The notes under the pieces: model-generated
What the model was told of the DNA's origin: nothing
What the model saw: the letters and a program-made list of their open reading frames with translations, nothing else
Database searches by the model: none
Program-made: the position numbers and the translations under genes
Shown here: positions 32,101-43,429 of the stretch, piece after piece
How positions within the stretch are numbered: the stretch's first letter is position 1
How the letters are laid out: each line of letters starts with the position of its first letter
DNA from: Agrypnia vestita
Lineage: Eukaryota > Arthropoda > Insecta > Trichoptera > Phryganeidae
Length of the DNA: 64,000 bases
Direction: 5' to 3'
Assembly: GCA_016648135.1 (NCBI GenBank)
Contig: JADDOH010001564.1
Location: forward strand, 38,020-102,019

Positions 32101-32246
32101 CTCGAGCCATGGGCCATGAATATAGGTAATAAATTATCACCTATATTCTCCTGGACGACGTGACGTGGTATTTGGGGAGTAGATATTATACAGGAGGCAA
32201 GTCAACAATTATCTATATTATTCATTCTTATGTATTTACGAAGCAC

Positions 32247-32420
32247 CTTTTGAGGCAACCTGCATACTCTCCTGAAGACTTACATGGGTGGAAAAAAAAT
32301 TTCAACCGACGAGGAAGTAAAACGAGCGGACCTAAAGGAGAAGGCGGGAGAGTTCTTTGAGAGGAGGGCATCATAAAACTTGTACCACGGCTCACTACCT
32401 GCATAGAACGAGAAGGCTAG
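32247..32420 (+). pseudogene. mariner-like transposase C-terminal fragment
   Basis: In shifting frames the plus strand reads RQPAYSPED, then KKFSTDEEVKRADLKEKAGE FFER, then IIKLVPRLTTCIERE. This is the C-terminal layout of irritans-like and related mariner transposases: 'YSPDLAP', then 'F.+.EEV', '..FF..GI.KLVPR...C+...G'. Two or more frameshifts occur in 170 bp and no terminal repeats were found. It is an old remnant. Confidence 0.65.
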
Positions 32421-32589
32421 AGAAGAAAAATAACTGACTTATATATTAACAAAACCATATTTTTTTTTGTTTTCTTTCCTCTATTTCTTATTTATCATAA
32501 TTATAATTCTTTAAAATAATAGAAAAATCAAGTACACTTGCTTTCTGCACATTAGTGAAGGGAAAAACTACATTTAAAAATGAAGACTA

Positions 32590-33120
32590 CAACACACACA
32601 CGTTCACCAGTTTGAAGACTACAAACTGTACACTACAATTGTAGTAAAAATACACGAAGTGTAGTAATTGTAGTACTACGAAATTGTAATGAAGTAATGA
32701 AGTAATTGTAGTATTAATGAAGTGAAGTGTAATGAAATGAAGTAATGAAGTAATTGTAGTATTAATGAAGTGAAGTGTAATGGAATGAAGTAATTATACT
32801 ACATGGAGGGGGGGGGAGGGTTGTTTCAGTTTTCAGAAATTTCTTCAATCAGTCCCAAAATTTTTTCAAACCATGGGGGAGGGGGGTTGTTTCGATTTCT
32901 AAAGATTTCTTTATTTATCTACATCAACTTCCCAAAAATTTCACATAAAAAATTAACTATTTGAAGTATGTGTTCGTACTTTAACTTTGAAGTGTTCGCT
33001 TTGAAATGAAGTGTTCTATTTGAAGTATGTACTTTCAATAACTTTTAAGTGTGTGTAGTTTGTAGTGTGCACTACACTTCAAAACGTGTGAAGTGTACAC
33101 TTCAATGTAATGTAGTAGTG
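32590..33120. repeat. cryptically simple TGTAGT/GAAGT region with G-runs
   Basis: The region is dominated by GTAGT, GAAGT and their complements, such as ACTACA. In its centre, CATGGAGGGGGGGG and CCATGGGGGAGGGGGG head two diverged direct copies of about 72 bp (32801-32872 and 32873-32950), each continuing GGTTGTTTC. Nothing is coding. Confidence 0.7.
32691..32786. repeat. two tandem copies of a 48-bp unit
   Basis: The unit GAAGTAATGAAGTAATTGTA ... AAGTGAAGTGTAATG starts at 32691 and again at 32739 with essentially one substitution. Confidence 0.85.
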
Positions 33121-33334
33121 AGTACAGAGCGGACCGATCACTACTGCACATGCCTCGTACATAAGAATGAAATATAAATATATTTCAACAAATACAAATA
33201 TACTGATACAAAGGTATTGGATTAATATAGGTATACATCGTTTTTCTACATTGTTAATTTCCTTGTCAATACACTTGGTCCAGCCGTCCATAAGATAATG
33301 CATTAAATAAATCCTTAAATTAAAAATAAACTGG

Positions 33335-33500
33335 AAATCCAGACGAAGTAAAGTACGTAAAGTACCGCTTCCTGCAAGTCTGTAAGATCTGCGCAGAATT
33401 TACGGAAGCCAAGCTCGTCATGGATAATTTGATGGGCAGAACCATGACTGATGTTATAAGACGGTACCACACCGATGGTACGAGTAACTCGTAACTCGCC
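33335..33500 (-). pseudogene. mariner/Tc1-like transposase N-terminal fragment
   Basis: The minus strand reads YNISHGSAHQIIHDELGFRK FCA and continues for some 20 codons. 'I..+S.GSA..IIH..LG.+KVCARWVP' is the second helix-turn-helix region of mariner-family transposases. The rest of the gene is absent. Confidence 0.65.
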
Positions 33501-33739
33501 TTTTCGCTGGAACCATTTCTCGAATTTACTAAATCTTGTCGTCCGTGATGGACGTTGATCGGCGTCCTTTTTCTTCTTTTAGCGTCACACTCTACCGGCC
33601 ACTTTTAAACTTGTCTATGCACAAAAAAAAAACACTTTTACGTGACAAAAGACCCTCACCATATTATGATCAAAGTCGACGAAAAATTCCAACCCCTTTC
33701 ACGAAATCGAATCACTGGTTGTTGTATATTAAAGTAGGC

Positions 33740-34253
33740 CAGCGACCGCCAGACTTACGTTATAGTATCAAACCTGAAACATTTTCTGTACATGTGTACT
33801 GTAGTAGGTAAGAAGGGTTGGATATTATGACATTTGAGTTTGGGGGATTTTGATAGATAACAGGTAAGACAGGTACAAAAAATGTGTAAATAAAACGTTA
33901 TATTAAAAAGTATCAGGTAATATTGTTAAATAGTGGCCCGAACGAAATATATAAAATTTAGATTTGTTACTTTATCGTAAATGACTTGATTATTAATAGA
34001 GCTTCAAAGGGTCTGGCGGAAGAAATGACCAGCGAAAAGTTTCTGGCAATGATTAATATGATAATAGTACTATCCCGTTAAGCATTCAAAACTCATTTTG
34101 TATCTGTATTCCTTTTTATCTATAAAAATCCCCAGAATTCAAATGTCATAATATCCAAACCTTGTTACCTACTATAAGTACTTATTACCTACTATACTAT
34201 ACTAAAGAAAATATTCCAGGTTTGATACTATAACGTAAGTCTGGCGGTCGCTG
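33740..34253. mobile_element. MITE or foldback element with about 120-138 bp inverted repeats
   Basis: The left arm begins CAGCGACCGCCAGACTTACG at 33740 and runs to about 33860. The right arm, about 34116-34253, is its reverse complement with small indels in a GTAGGTA-rich part. Shared words include TTATAGTATCAAACCTG and GGATATTATGACATTTGA. No open reading frame lies between the arms. I find no clear target site duplication, so the superfamily is unassigned. The frame 33536-33811 partly overlaps the arm and is not a gene. Confidence 0.88.
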
Positions 34254-34259
34254 ACTCTC

Positions 34260-35740
34260 GTCTGTATAATTATAATGGCCATTCGCCATATCTGGCGTTG
34301 TCCTGTGATTGGTACATCTACTGATTAAAACTTACCAAAATCCATCAGCTTAATATCCATCAATTAACAAATACAGAAATTTAAAAAAATCATTTCTGCT
34401 GAACTGATAAAATAATGCACTTAAACAATCAATCGAAAAAAATATATTTTTCATTTCATATTTTTGTAACGAAGTCAACCTCTTAAAAGGGAAGACGCTT
34501 TCGCCAAGTGAGCCGACCTTCCCCCTCGCCTTTTGGGAAACCCTTGACGATCGCTAAAGACTGCGTCGGAGGAGTCTACTTCTTAACCCTGTTATGACTA
34601 TTGCCCAGTTTGTCGACTATTGTTATCTATGTGATTTATGACAGTCCAAGTTTACCAATATATCCATGTGATTTATTTTTTTATAATAATGTGTGAAGTA
34701 AACCGGACACACATTTATTTTAAATACACCTGCAAATTGCAACTTCTATAGAAATAAATTAAAAGCTAAGTTGGTTATTTAATAAGGAGGAGCGAGGCAA
34801 AATGGTCATAAAATTCATAATGGCAAAGTCAGTTTTTGAACTGACGTAAGCATTTTTTAATCGGTACAAATATAATAAAAAAAATTGTGCATGCCGTCAA
34901 CGTTTTTATATCAAAAATATTCATTTAATACAGTGTGTTTTTAGTAGAAGGGTGGGACATGGAAGAGAGACTTTTTTCATCAATAATGATAATACCGACA
35001 GTAGTAATGAATGGTTATGATATGTGATGTTTTTCATAAGTGTTTTTTTTTTCTAAATTTCTTAGTTCTTTCCTACTTGTTCAAATTGATTCCTTTGGTA
35101 CCGAGTGGAGAAGTTTGAATAAATGATTATTTAAATAATGGCTAGAACACAGACCATCAAAATATAAAGACACGAACTAACATTAATTTATAGGTACACA
35201 GTTGGTTCCACGGCCGGTTTCGACATTTTTGACTTGCTAAAAAAATACTAGTCTGTAAATTTTGAAACAATTACGAAAAAATTAAACTAAATACTAATAA
35301 AAAGAATAATATCTTAGTAAATAAGTCGCGCTTTATTGAAACACGATGTTTTAACTTAAAAAGAAACTCATTGTTTACGCCGTCAATTGTTATTTACTTC
35401 GATAGCCGTTTGTTTGGTATTTTCATACTATATTTTAAAATTTAGTTCAAAAAGTAGAAATTTGAACGGCTTACCTTGCGATGGATGGCCGCTGGTCACC
35501 GTGTGGAGAAATCGCGATCCGCTTTTTCATTCTTCCGATTATAGTAATATCATATCTTCGTCACTAAAACCGTACAACCGTTCTTTTTTCTCCAATATTA
35601 TATCCAAATGTTCAAAAATTTAACCGTATGCCACGCCATGTAAATTATAAGGGCTGGACACCTTCAGTTCCATCCTCTGCCACCAGGCCGCCGAGATATC
35701 TGTTTATTTGAATATCTCAAAACAAAACAAGAACCTAATA
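34260..35740. other. intergenic, nothing recognised
   Basis: AT-rich, with a GC-richer patch at 34490-34570. The frame 35387-35623 has no recognisable domain. Confidence 0.5.
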
Positions 35741-35746
35741 CCATGT

Positions 35747-36047
35747 ATGCATATATGTAATACTCCTATCTATATTGCTAATGCCCATAAGTGGATGTGT
35801 CACGGACTAAGCGGGGTAGAAAATGATACTCATTGCTGTGACTTGACCTGTTGTGCGCAAGCGTCGTGACTCTCATTTATCCCGTGTGGCGGCGCTGATT
35901 GGATGTAAATTGATGCTAATTCTTGGACATGCGCGTAAGACTTGAAGTGACACCGGTTTGGGTGAGAAAAACATATATTTCTGCACTGTAGTGATTTCGC
36001 CTATTTCCAGGCCCTGCTGGCAATGTAGGAGTATTAAATATATGCAT
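35747..36047. mobile_element. MITE of 301 bp with 22-bp inverted ends
   Basis: Left end ATGCATATATGTAATACTCC and right end the reverse complement with a single mismatch (GGAGTATTAAATATATGCAT). If the true ends are the TAATACTCC words (35758-36036), the ATGCATATAT parts are matching flanks. The interior is GC-richer than its surroundings and non-coding. Confidence 0.75.
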
Positions 36048-36049
36048 GT

Positions 36050-39000
36050 ATGTGTATATTATGTTGGATGTGTGTACTAAAACGCCGAAACACTCAGTTT
36101 AGATTGAAATTTAAAAGAAAATTAAGAAGACAACGAATATTGTTCAAAGTACAATTTGTTTACTCTGTGAGCTAAAATTGATTATGTGGGAACTATTATT
36201 TTATATATTCCTTTATCCTGGAAATTATTTCCACATTTTTCCTTCGTTTATTACTTTACAATTTGGTTCATGAGAAGAAGAGCCTTATTTAAGAAACCGA
36301 GCCTTAGAGTCCGAAAAACAAATCAGAATATGTACGTCAATTTACGACGCCTACGACGAGACGCGACGGCGTCGGCGTCGTGGCGGCCCACGCATCGCAG
36401 CCAAGATTCTGACTTCCGAGAGACTTCAATTATGTGGAAGTATAAAAGCTGTATGCCTTATAAAAAAAATATTATTAAAACTTAACATTTAACAACGTAG
36501 TAAAATTTAAAATATAAAGAGAATGCTCGGTAATTTTATTCCATGTCTCTAGGCTCTCAGACTAGACTCATGTACTTACAGAGCTTTCCTGCCGGATACA
36601 AGGAAACCATTTATTTGTGTATTTATGTAGGATCTGCGAAAAATAAATTAATGTTAGTTAATTTAAAATTATACGTTATAATTGTTTTTAAATTATGCTA
36701 AAATAATATTAACAAAAATCATTAAGTTGAGTGAAAATCGTTAACTTTTTTACTTCTACGCGATTAATTTAACTATTTTTTTTTATTTTTTTATTTCTAA
36801 AGTTTACACCTATTACAATAAAATAATATATCTAGATAGCAGTGAACATTATAAATGTGAACAATATCTGCTTGCATGATCGTTTAAAAATGTATACATA
36901 CATATGAAATTTATAACACAATATCTTTTATAATAATTGTTTTTTTTTTTGTTTGCTAGGGGATTTAATTATGCTAGAATAACATCTCTACAATATTAAT
37001 GCCAAATCCACCAAATATATATTTAACAATATTTAAATTAATAGAATAAGATATTATTAATCCCTTGTAATATGTTACTTTGGAACAACACTACAGAATG
37101 CTCTAGAACAACACTCTGTAATCATCTTCAAACGTCTGGTACAATCTGAGGCATTCTCGTAAGCACAATAAATTTCCAGGAATTGCTAGAAATATAAAGC
37201 ATGTTCTTGATGATTCGAAAAATCAACGTGTTTCGTATAAAAAGGCAAAGCCGTACCACGGTCATAAAGTTTATTTGACGTTTCCACCGGCATGATATTA
37301 GCAACGGAGTGGTAGCCAGGGTGGCAAAATGTGGAATACGAAGAGCGAAATATTAAGCGAAATACCTCTTACGTGCGATAGTTAACAAAATTTTCTCCAA
37401 AGTGTTACCCAGCGATATAAGGTGTTCATAGATTAATGATAAATTGCGAAATAATGTTAATCAGAGATTAGTACTACAGATTATTTCATGTCTCGGGACT
37501 TGTCAATTCATTAAATTAATTAATCACTTATTAATTAATTTCCAGTGTTTTCATTTGTTTCCCAAAGCCATGTCCTGTGACAATGTAAGTAAGTATATTG
37601 TAACTTTATTAATTATTATTAAGTAGTTTTTTAATAAACATCTGTATTGTCTGCACGTGGATTGTGAATTTGGATAAGTTATTTCAGAGATGGATTGGAA
37701 ATGTTTTAGCGATCAATGAGTAATGGGGAATGAAACACGCCCCTACCTTCTTCTGGGCAGACCTCTAGTTCCAGGGCGAATCTTGGTACACTTGATTCAA
37801 TGATGGTGAATCTTCATGTGTATCCTGTCAGAGGAGCTACAAAACTCATTACTATCCGCACGGCACAATTTACTCCTAATTATCCTAATGTCTTCCCCAA
37901 TCCTCAAAGCTTTGCACAGAGCAATGTATGGAGAATACAGACATTGAGTATTTATTTATTTTAATTTAAAACACAAAAAATATTTATATATTTGGTCATC
38001 CAACAGGAAGACACAATTATAAATATCAATAATGATTAATTTAACAGACTTAGATAAATCTCAGTGATAATAAGGTGGAAATGTAAAGTTGAATAGTAAT
38101 AAACAAATTATTTTATTATTTGTTTTTATCTACTTATATTCATTAATTAATCAAAAACCGGTGACGAGTTTCCAGTATCTGCTACACCACATATAATAAT
38201 AATAAATATAATAACTAAACGAATGCGTATTACCATGTTAAATTAGGTGTTAATCAAAAATAATCATTTTACACCACAAAGTAGGTAACTGCCATATCCA
38301 TCAATCAGTAATTTAACAAAAAAAAAACAGACCATTGGTTTTGTCACATTTTCTTCTCCTTTTTATACTATGCCTTCTGAGATGACCAGGTTCAGTTTTC
38401 CCTTCATATCTTCGGCGGTCCTCCTAGTGGGCGTCGTCCAGAGAGGATTTTATTAACTGGTCGCAATTTGCCATATCACTTTTTCAAATAAAGAAAAAAA
38501 ACGTGAAACATAAACCACAATAGATGTGTGGCGAAACAGTATTCTTGCAAATCAAAAACGATTATCGTGATACGATTTTCAATATGGCTCTAATAGACAT
38601 ACATGCAGTAAGGAAAATGTTCGTGTCAGTTGAAGATAAAATGTTTGAAGTAAGGAAATAGAGCACATTACCTGTTTTCTCTGAGTTCGGTAGCTTTTTC
38701 ACTAGGTATGTGTTATATAAGTAAAGCCAGTGAGGACTTCAGTAAAATTGCGCGTTGAGGAAAAAAAACGTTCACACTCGTACAATATACATATATAATC
38801 CTACATATTTTCTAAATGTGGAGACCTGTAATTGGCCATCTATATTGTATCAATGTTTTCTATGCTTTTTTTTTGTGCTGTTGGTCTTCCATAAACATTA
38901 AATAAATAAATAAAATATCATATCCCGTACGCTTTTCCATGCGCTAAAAGTATCCGATGTGTTTACGAAGGTCTATGATAAAATGAGGGAGACCGCTTAA

Positions 39001-39410
39001 ACGCACATCGGACCTAATTTACGATAAAAATAATATTATCTTCCTAGGAAATATTAGTTCATATTCATCCAGAGCTGATATTATATTTAGTCGCTTATGT
39101 ATTGTGTAAGGACCACAGCGCCGTTGGATAATTTGCCTATATGCATTTATATAGTACCTATTGAATAAATTTAATATATTTTAAATAATTTACTTATTAT
39201 AACACGCATACATTTCATTTACAGTTCAAAAATTGTATTTTATTTTTAACACATGATTAAAATACATGATTCTCTATTCTCAATGATAGAGCTGTATTCG
39301 CAGCTTTACTCGCAGTTGAAACGATGCTTACGAAACTAACACTACCAGGTAGCGCTGTTTAAACGTTAACAAAAACACTAATATTTGTGAAGCAAATTTC
39401 TGAAATAGAG
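36050..39410. other. long intergenic stretch, no supported gene
   Basis: AT-rich except for 36320-36410, a GC-rich patch made of CGACG words with no recognised frame. An AAATAAATAAATAAAAT run near 38900 could be another LINE tail. No gene-like structure found. Confidence 0.45.
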
Positions 39411-39428
39411 ATCATAGGTCATTTTTTT

Positions 39429-39617
39429 TTTTTTTTAATAGAGATGCGAACACGGAATTCGTGTCACATCAATATTCTTACTATTTTCAAATTAAGCTAA
39501 ACACTTGTGCTATGAAAATAGGACTAACTTGCTTGTCTGGAGTGAGATTCGAACCTGCGACCTTTGGATCACGAGGCGAGAGTCCTAACCACAAGACTAA
39601 TAAGCTACTCGAATTAA
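39429..39617 (-). repeat. SINE family C copy
   Basis: Preceded at 39422-39438 by a T-run, which is the A-tail of this minus-oriented copy. It contains GTGTCACATCAATATTCTTA, AAGCTAAACACTTGTGC, a B box on the minus strand (GGTTCGAATCTC) and the complement of GTCTTGTGGTTAGGACTCTC. It is a good match to 43078-43290 in inverse orientation. Both frames called over it (39461-39652 and the reverse) are by-products. Confidence 0.85.
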
Positions 39618-39669
39618 CTCGAATAAATAAATTACTATTTGAATTAACATAAATGTTGAGTTCATTCAT

Positions 39670-40630
39670 GTAATTGAAGCAAAGTAAAAGGAATATTGGT
39701 AATCACAGAAATTATTTATCCTAACAGAAACTGGTTATATTCAAATGAAATAAAGTAAATTAGTAAAATTAATGTAAAACGATTTAAACTAATTAATTAA
39801 TTTGAAGCTGAAATTCATACATAAAAAAATCAGTACTAATTTTATTTGGTAATACCAATAAAAATGTTACATCGTTTTTCCTTAATATAACTGCTTCAAA
39901 AACGCGAACTGCTTACTTTCGTGGTCCATGGTCTGAAGCTTTAAACGAAGCTTGAATTTTTCATTTCTTCATGTAAAATTTTATGTATTCTGGAACGCAG
40001 TAATTGATTTCCGCGCAAACCGAATTCGCTTTGAACGCGGTTTTCTTATATAGCTTGATATTAACTAAAGATCTTATTTTCCCTTCCAAAACCAATACAA
40101 CCTCCATAAAGCGTCTGGTGTAATCGAACGGGAATATCGTTTGTCACAAGAAATACCAGAAATTAATCAAAACGCTATTCTGAGAAAAATCCCTGACGAG
40201 AATATTGTATCGGAGGCAGAAAAGACAATATTCTGGTTTATTTTCTGATCTGTACAATATCTTGGCCGGTTCTGCGCCAAAATTGACTTTATTTTCTGTA
40301 AACAGAATAGCATACAACACATTTTGGTTTAATTAATAATCGAATCTGATATGCGAAATAAACTAAATTACAGAATAGAAGAAAAAGTTATGTTACCATC
40401 GATGCGAATATATATTTCTGCGTTTAATTCAGTGCAGTATGAGAAAATCAGAGAAGAAGATCTGGCGCTCTGTTTCCAAATAGCATTAAATGCTTTGAAG
40501 CTGTGATACTTAGATGAGTGATACATCTAAGTCGCTTTCTAAAAGACTACCAGCATTGAAACGCCTGACAATATATCTTTGCTGTATTTGTGTGTCAGAT
40601 TCATGTAAATATAGACACACCTATATCTGA
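39670..40630. other. intergenic, nothing recognised
   Basis: AT-rich with no coding or repeat match. A short inverted word pair (AGATGAGTGATACATCT) lies near 40512. Confidence 0.45.
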
Positions 40631-40639
40631 AACAAAATA

Positions 40640-40800
40640 GGTATATCACAGAGACAAAATTATATTTTTTATGGGAAAGTAGGTATGGAAAGTCTTCGGA
40701 TGTTCATAGGGCTAACGACCTATTATACGGCTGGCTTATATGATCACTTTAAACAATGTAACGTTCACCATCTTTAATATATCTATATACACGTCGTTAA
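40640..40800 (+). repeat. repeat A copy, left half
   Basis: TATCACAGAGACAAAATTAT, GGGAAAGTAGGTATGGAAAG, GGCTGGCTTATATGATCACT and AACAATGTAACGTTCACCAT match the left and middle parts of repeat A. It shares the variant GGATGTTCATAGGGC with the copy at 44285. Confidence 0.8.
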
Positions 40801-41314
40801 TGTAACTAGATGAATAATGTCTCTGTGATAAAATCCAGTACTGTGTTCTAAAAAATTTGGACATACTTGAAATATTCTGAATAGATAAATCTTGTTAAAA
40901 ATTTTAGAAAATAATAACGTACAAATTATATAAAAGCGAAAATTCAAGATTTCATCTATTTGAAGAATGATATGAACTTTAGAATAGAAGAATGTTAATT
41001 TTTTTACAACAAAGTCTTTCTGGTTAATTTTTGAGGATATGTCAATATCGAGGACAATTCTGAGGATAAGTCAGTAGTAATATTTATACATATTACCACT
41101 GACATAATATATTTACTAATGGAAACTATTTTTTGAAATATTTTCGCATTACATCTCAACAACAGTTAAGCAACTGTTTCCATTTGTTTAAAACACATTT
41201 TAAATATACATAATATAAAAAATATTTAAAAGTATTATTAAATGTCATACATACAGCATCGAATTACTAAAATAGATATTTAAATTATATTTTTACATTA
41301 AAAATAGCTACGCT

Positions 41315-41440
41315 TCAACATTCTTGTTATATTTAAACTAAGCTTTGCAACTCGCGGTGAAAATTGGACAGGGCCCGAACCCTTGGCCACTTGATCCCTG
41401 GGCAGGTGTCTCATGACTATAGCAAAGAAACACGTCATTT
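41315..41440 (-). repeat. SINE family C, degraded copy
   Basis: CAACATTCTTGTTATATTTA, ACTAAGCTTTGCAACTCGCG and the tRNA-like CCCGAACCCTTGGCCACTTG then GATCCCTGGGCAGG follow the order of SINE C in reverse. It is more diverged than the copies at 39429 and 43078. Confidence 0.5.
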
Positions 41441-41869
41441 TTAATATGCCTATTCATTAGACTCTAAAAATACCGTCAGACCGTATACCTTAGCATGTCA
41501 AAGTTTGACTTATTCGTACGATATATTATAAAATACCGCCAGACTAAACAAGCAAGTCAATTTTTAACACACAATATAATTTAATATATTTGCTAAATAT
41601 TACATTAAAAATGTTTTGTCTAAAAAGGTGCGAATTGCCGACATTGTACAGCACAGTTTTACCTACAAATTAATCTTTGCGTAGGCGTTATACAATATTT
41701 CCAATAAACCAACAGCATTATCAACCTTTTTCGGTAAATTTTACCCTTTTATGCGATATTTTTATTGTTCGCGAGGCACGAGAAAAATATCGTTATTTTT
41801 TTTGTCAATATAATAAATTATATTAGCGAAATCACCAGTCGAGGTAAAATAAGGAATTAATCGTTATAT

Positions 41870-42020
41870 GTAAGAGAGATAGAGAGATATGATAGAGAGA
41901 TCTAGAGATAGATGAATAGATATATATAGAGAAGTAGTATATAGCTATTATATAGATTATAATATATATTATATATATATTATATATATATAGAATATAT
42001 AGAGATAGATATATATAAAT
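41870..42020. repeat. GATA/TA-rich microsatellite tract
   Basis: Irregular AGAGAGATA, then TATATA blocks, with TATATTATATATATATTATA near 41965. It directly precedes the RTE fragment pair at 42025-42450. Confidence 0.85.
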
Positions 42021-42024
42021 TCAA

Positions 42025-42170
42025 CTATTAGAATAGAATGCCGCACTCTTCTATCCTAGCACACCACTTTTGGAACGTTTACTTTCATGCACGCCTTTGT
42101 TATTGAAGATTTTAACGGAGATGTCCTCCAATAAGCTCTTTCCCTTCGGCCTACGTTCCTGCTAATAGGA
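42025..42170 (-). pseudogene. RTE-like fragment, 3' segment of a twin-primed insertion
   Basis: The minus strand reads ISRNVGRRERAYWRTSPLKS then SITKACMK and DRRVRHSIL (last part after a frame slip). It aligns with NRNRGRPRKTWHDQ ... QDRRVWRSIL of the RTE at 58925-60180. The segment ends at 42170, where the plus-strand segment of the same family begins. Confidence 0.75.
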
Positions 42171-42450
42171 ATGTCACATGAAGCAAGACTAGCTGTACAT
42201 AATGGAGTTATGGTAATAATTCTAATACGTGAAAGTAAAGCGTGGAATTTGGAAAAATACACCGAAAGTAGACTGAATGCGGTGTTTAGGCGCATGTATA
42301 AAAATATTTGTTCGATAGAGTGAATAAATTACGAGTGGATTTTATATTGACTATTGCGCAGTAGACAGAGTAAAGAAAAGATCGTTGAGATGGTTTGGTC
42401 ATGTGGAACGTATGAGCGAGAAGAGTACGAGAAAGAAAAACGACCTCAAA
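42171..42450 (+). pseudogene. RTE-like fragment, inverted 5' segment of a twin-primed insertion
   Basis: The plus strand contains SHEARLAVHNGVMVIILIRE, ESRLNAVFRRMYKN and RSLRWFGHVERMSEKSTRK in shifting frames. It is equivalent to about 59640-59925 of the longer RTE copy. Its outer boundary (HVERM) lies just before the point where the neighbouring minus-strand segment starts in the RTE protein. Confidence 0.75.
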
Positions 42451-42625
42451 AGCAAATTCATGATTATTGGTAACGAAAAAAGCATTAATTATTCATTGCG
42501 AATAAATAATGAAGAAATTGAAGAGATGTATGAAATAAAATATTAAGAAATAATGATTGACAACAAACTAAAATTCGACAAACATATTTTTTTTATTACA
42601 AAAAATTGCCGAAAAGGTGTTTTTA

Positions 42626-43024
42626 CTCCCTTTCTTTTAACTAGTAGCGTCTGCTTGTCTACCTGTCGTCTTGTCTGCTTATCTGACGAAAAAATTTTGG
42701 ATCGATTTTTAACCCTTTTCCCGTAATCCAATCGAGCTGAAACTTTGCAATCAGATTCATGGCGAGGATCAAGAAGATCTATCAAATTTTTGTTAAAAAA
42801 AAATAATAAATTTTTGGATTTTTCTAATTTTGAATGGTTTTTCATACAAATTATTAAGTTGCATGAAAATATTTCAACGCATCTGGTAGACGCGAAACCT
42901 GATTATAGTATAATTTTTGGATTTTTGGAAATTTTTTATTACTCCCTTTCGTAGTGTCGCCCGACCGAAGCCCAACGCGTAGGTTAAGCGCCAACCAGTT
43001 TCCACTAGTAAATGAGAAAGGGAG
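42626..43024. mobile_element. MITE M1, Tc1/mariner-like, 399 bp, TA target
   Basis: Bounded by TA dinucleotides. The terminal repeats begin CTCCCTTTCT and continue, after a short variable part, into ACTAGT on both sides. The body contains TTGGATCGATTTTTAACCC and CCAATCGAGCTGAAACTTTG, shared with 31853-32100. An extra internal CTCCCTTTCG at 42942 suggests a partial nested end. Non-coding: the frames at 42543-42954 are incidental. Confidence 0.8.
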
Positions 43025-43077
43025 TATAATAAAAACTTGGTTTTTAAGAGTTACTTTTTTAAGCATAATAAGAGGAG

Positions 43078-43248
43078 TAGCTTGTTGGCCTTGTGGTTAG
43101 GACACTCGCCTCGTGATCCAAAGGTCGCGGGTTCGAACCTCAATCCGGACTAGCAAGTTAGTCCTATTTTCATAGCACAAGCGTTTAGCTTAGTTTGAAA
43201 ATAGTAAGAACATTGATGTGACACGTATTCCATGTTCGCATCTTTATA

Positions 43249-43288
<40 letters not shown>

Positions 43289-43290
43289 TT
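43078..43290 (+). repeat. SINE family C, best copy (tRNA-derived)
   Basis: The tRNA-like head has an A-box-like TGGCCTTGTGG (43086-43096), GTGGTTAGGACACTCGCCTC and a perfect B box GGTTCGAACC (43130-43139). These are the internal RNA polymerase III promoter. The body runs through TAGTCCTATTTTCATAGCAC, GTTTAGCTTAGTTTGAAAAT and GATGTGACACG, and ends GTTCGCATCT at 43242. A (TA)n and T-rich tail follows to 43290. The acceptor-stem complement of a real tRNA is missing, so this is not a functional tRNA gene. Confidence 0.88.
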
Positions 43291-43429
43291 AATTTAACCG
43301 TAAAACTTCGCAACTAGTATATAATTTCACTGTCACTTCGCATATCAATTACTACATAAAAATATTATTTCTGGGAAATAAAAACAGAAAAAAAATTCAA
43401 AACTTAAAATTTAAAGTGGCTTGGGTCGC

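Noticed and set aside
36186..36485. 99-codon frame with Arg-rich centre
   Set aside because: The Arg-rich part is a run of CGACG words; probably low-complexity sequence.
43078..43150. Possible functional tRNA gene
   Set aside because: Good A and B boxes, but no complementary acceptor stem, and the sequence continues into a SINE body found in several copies.
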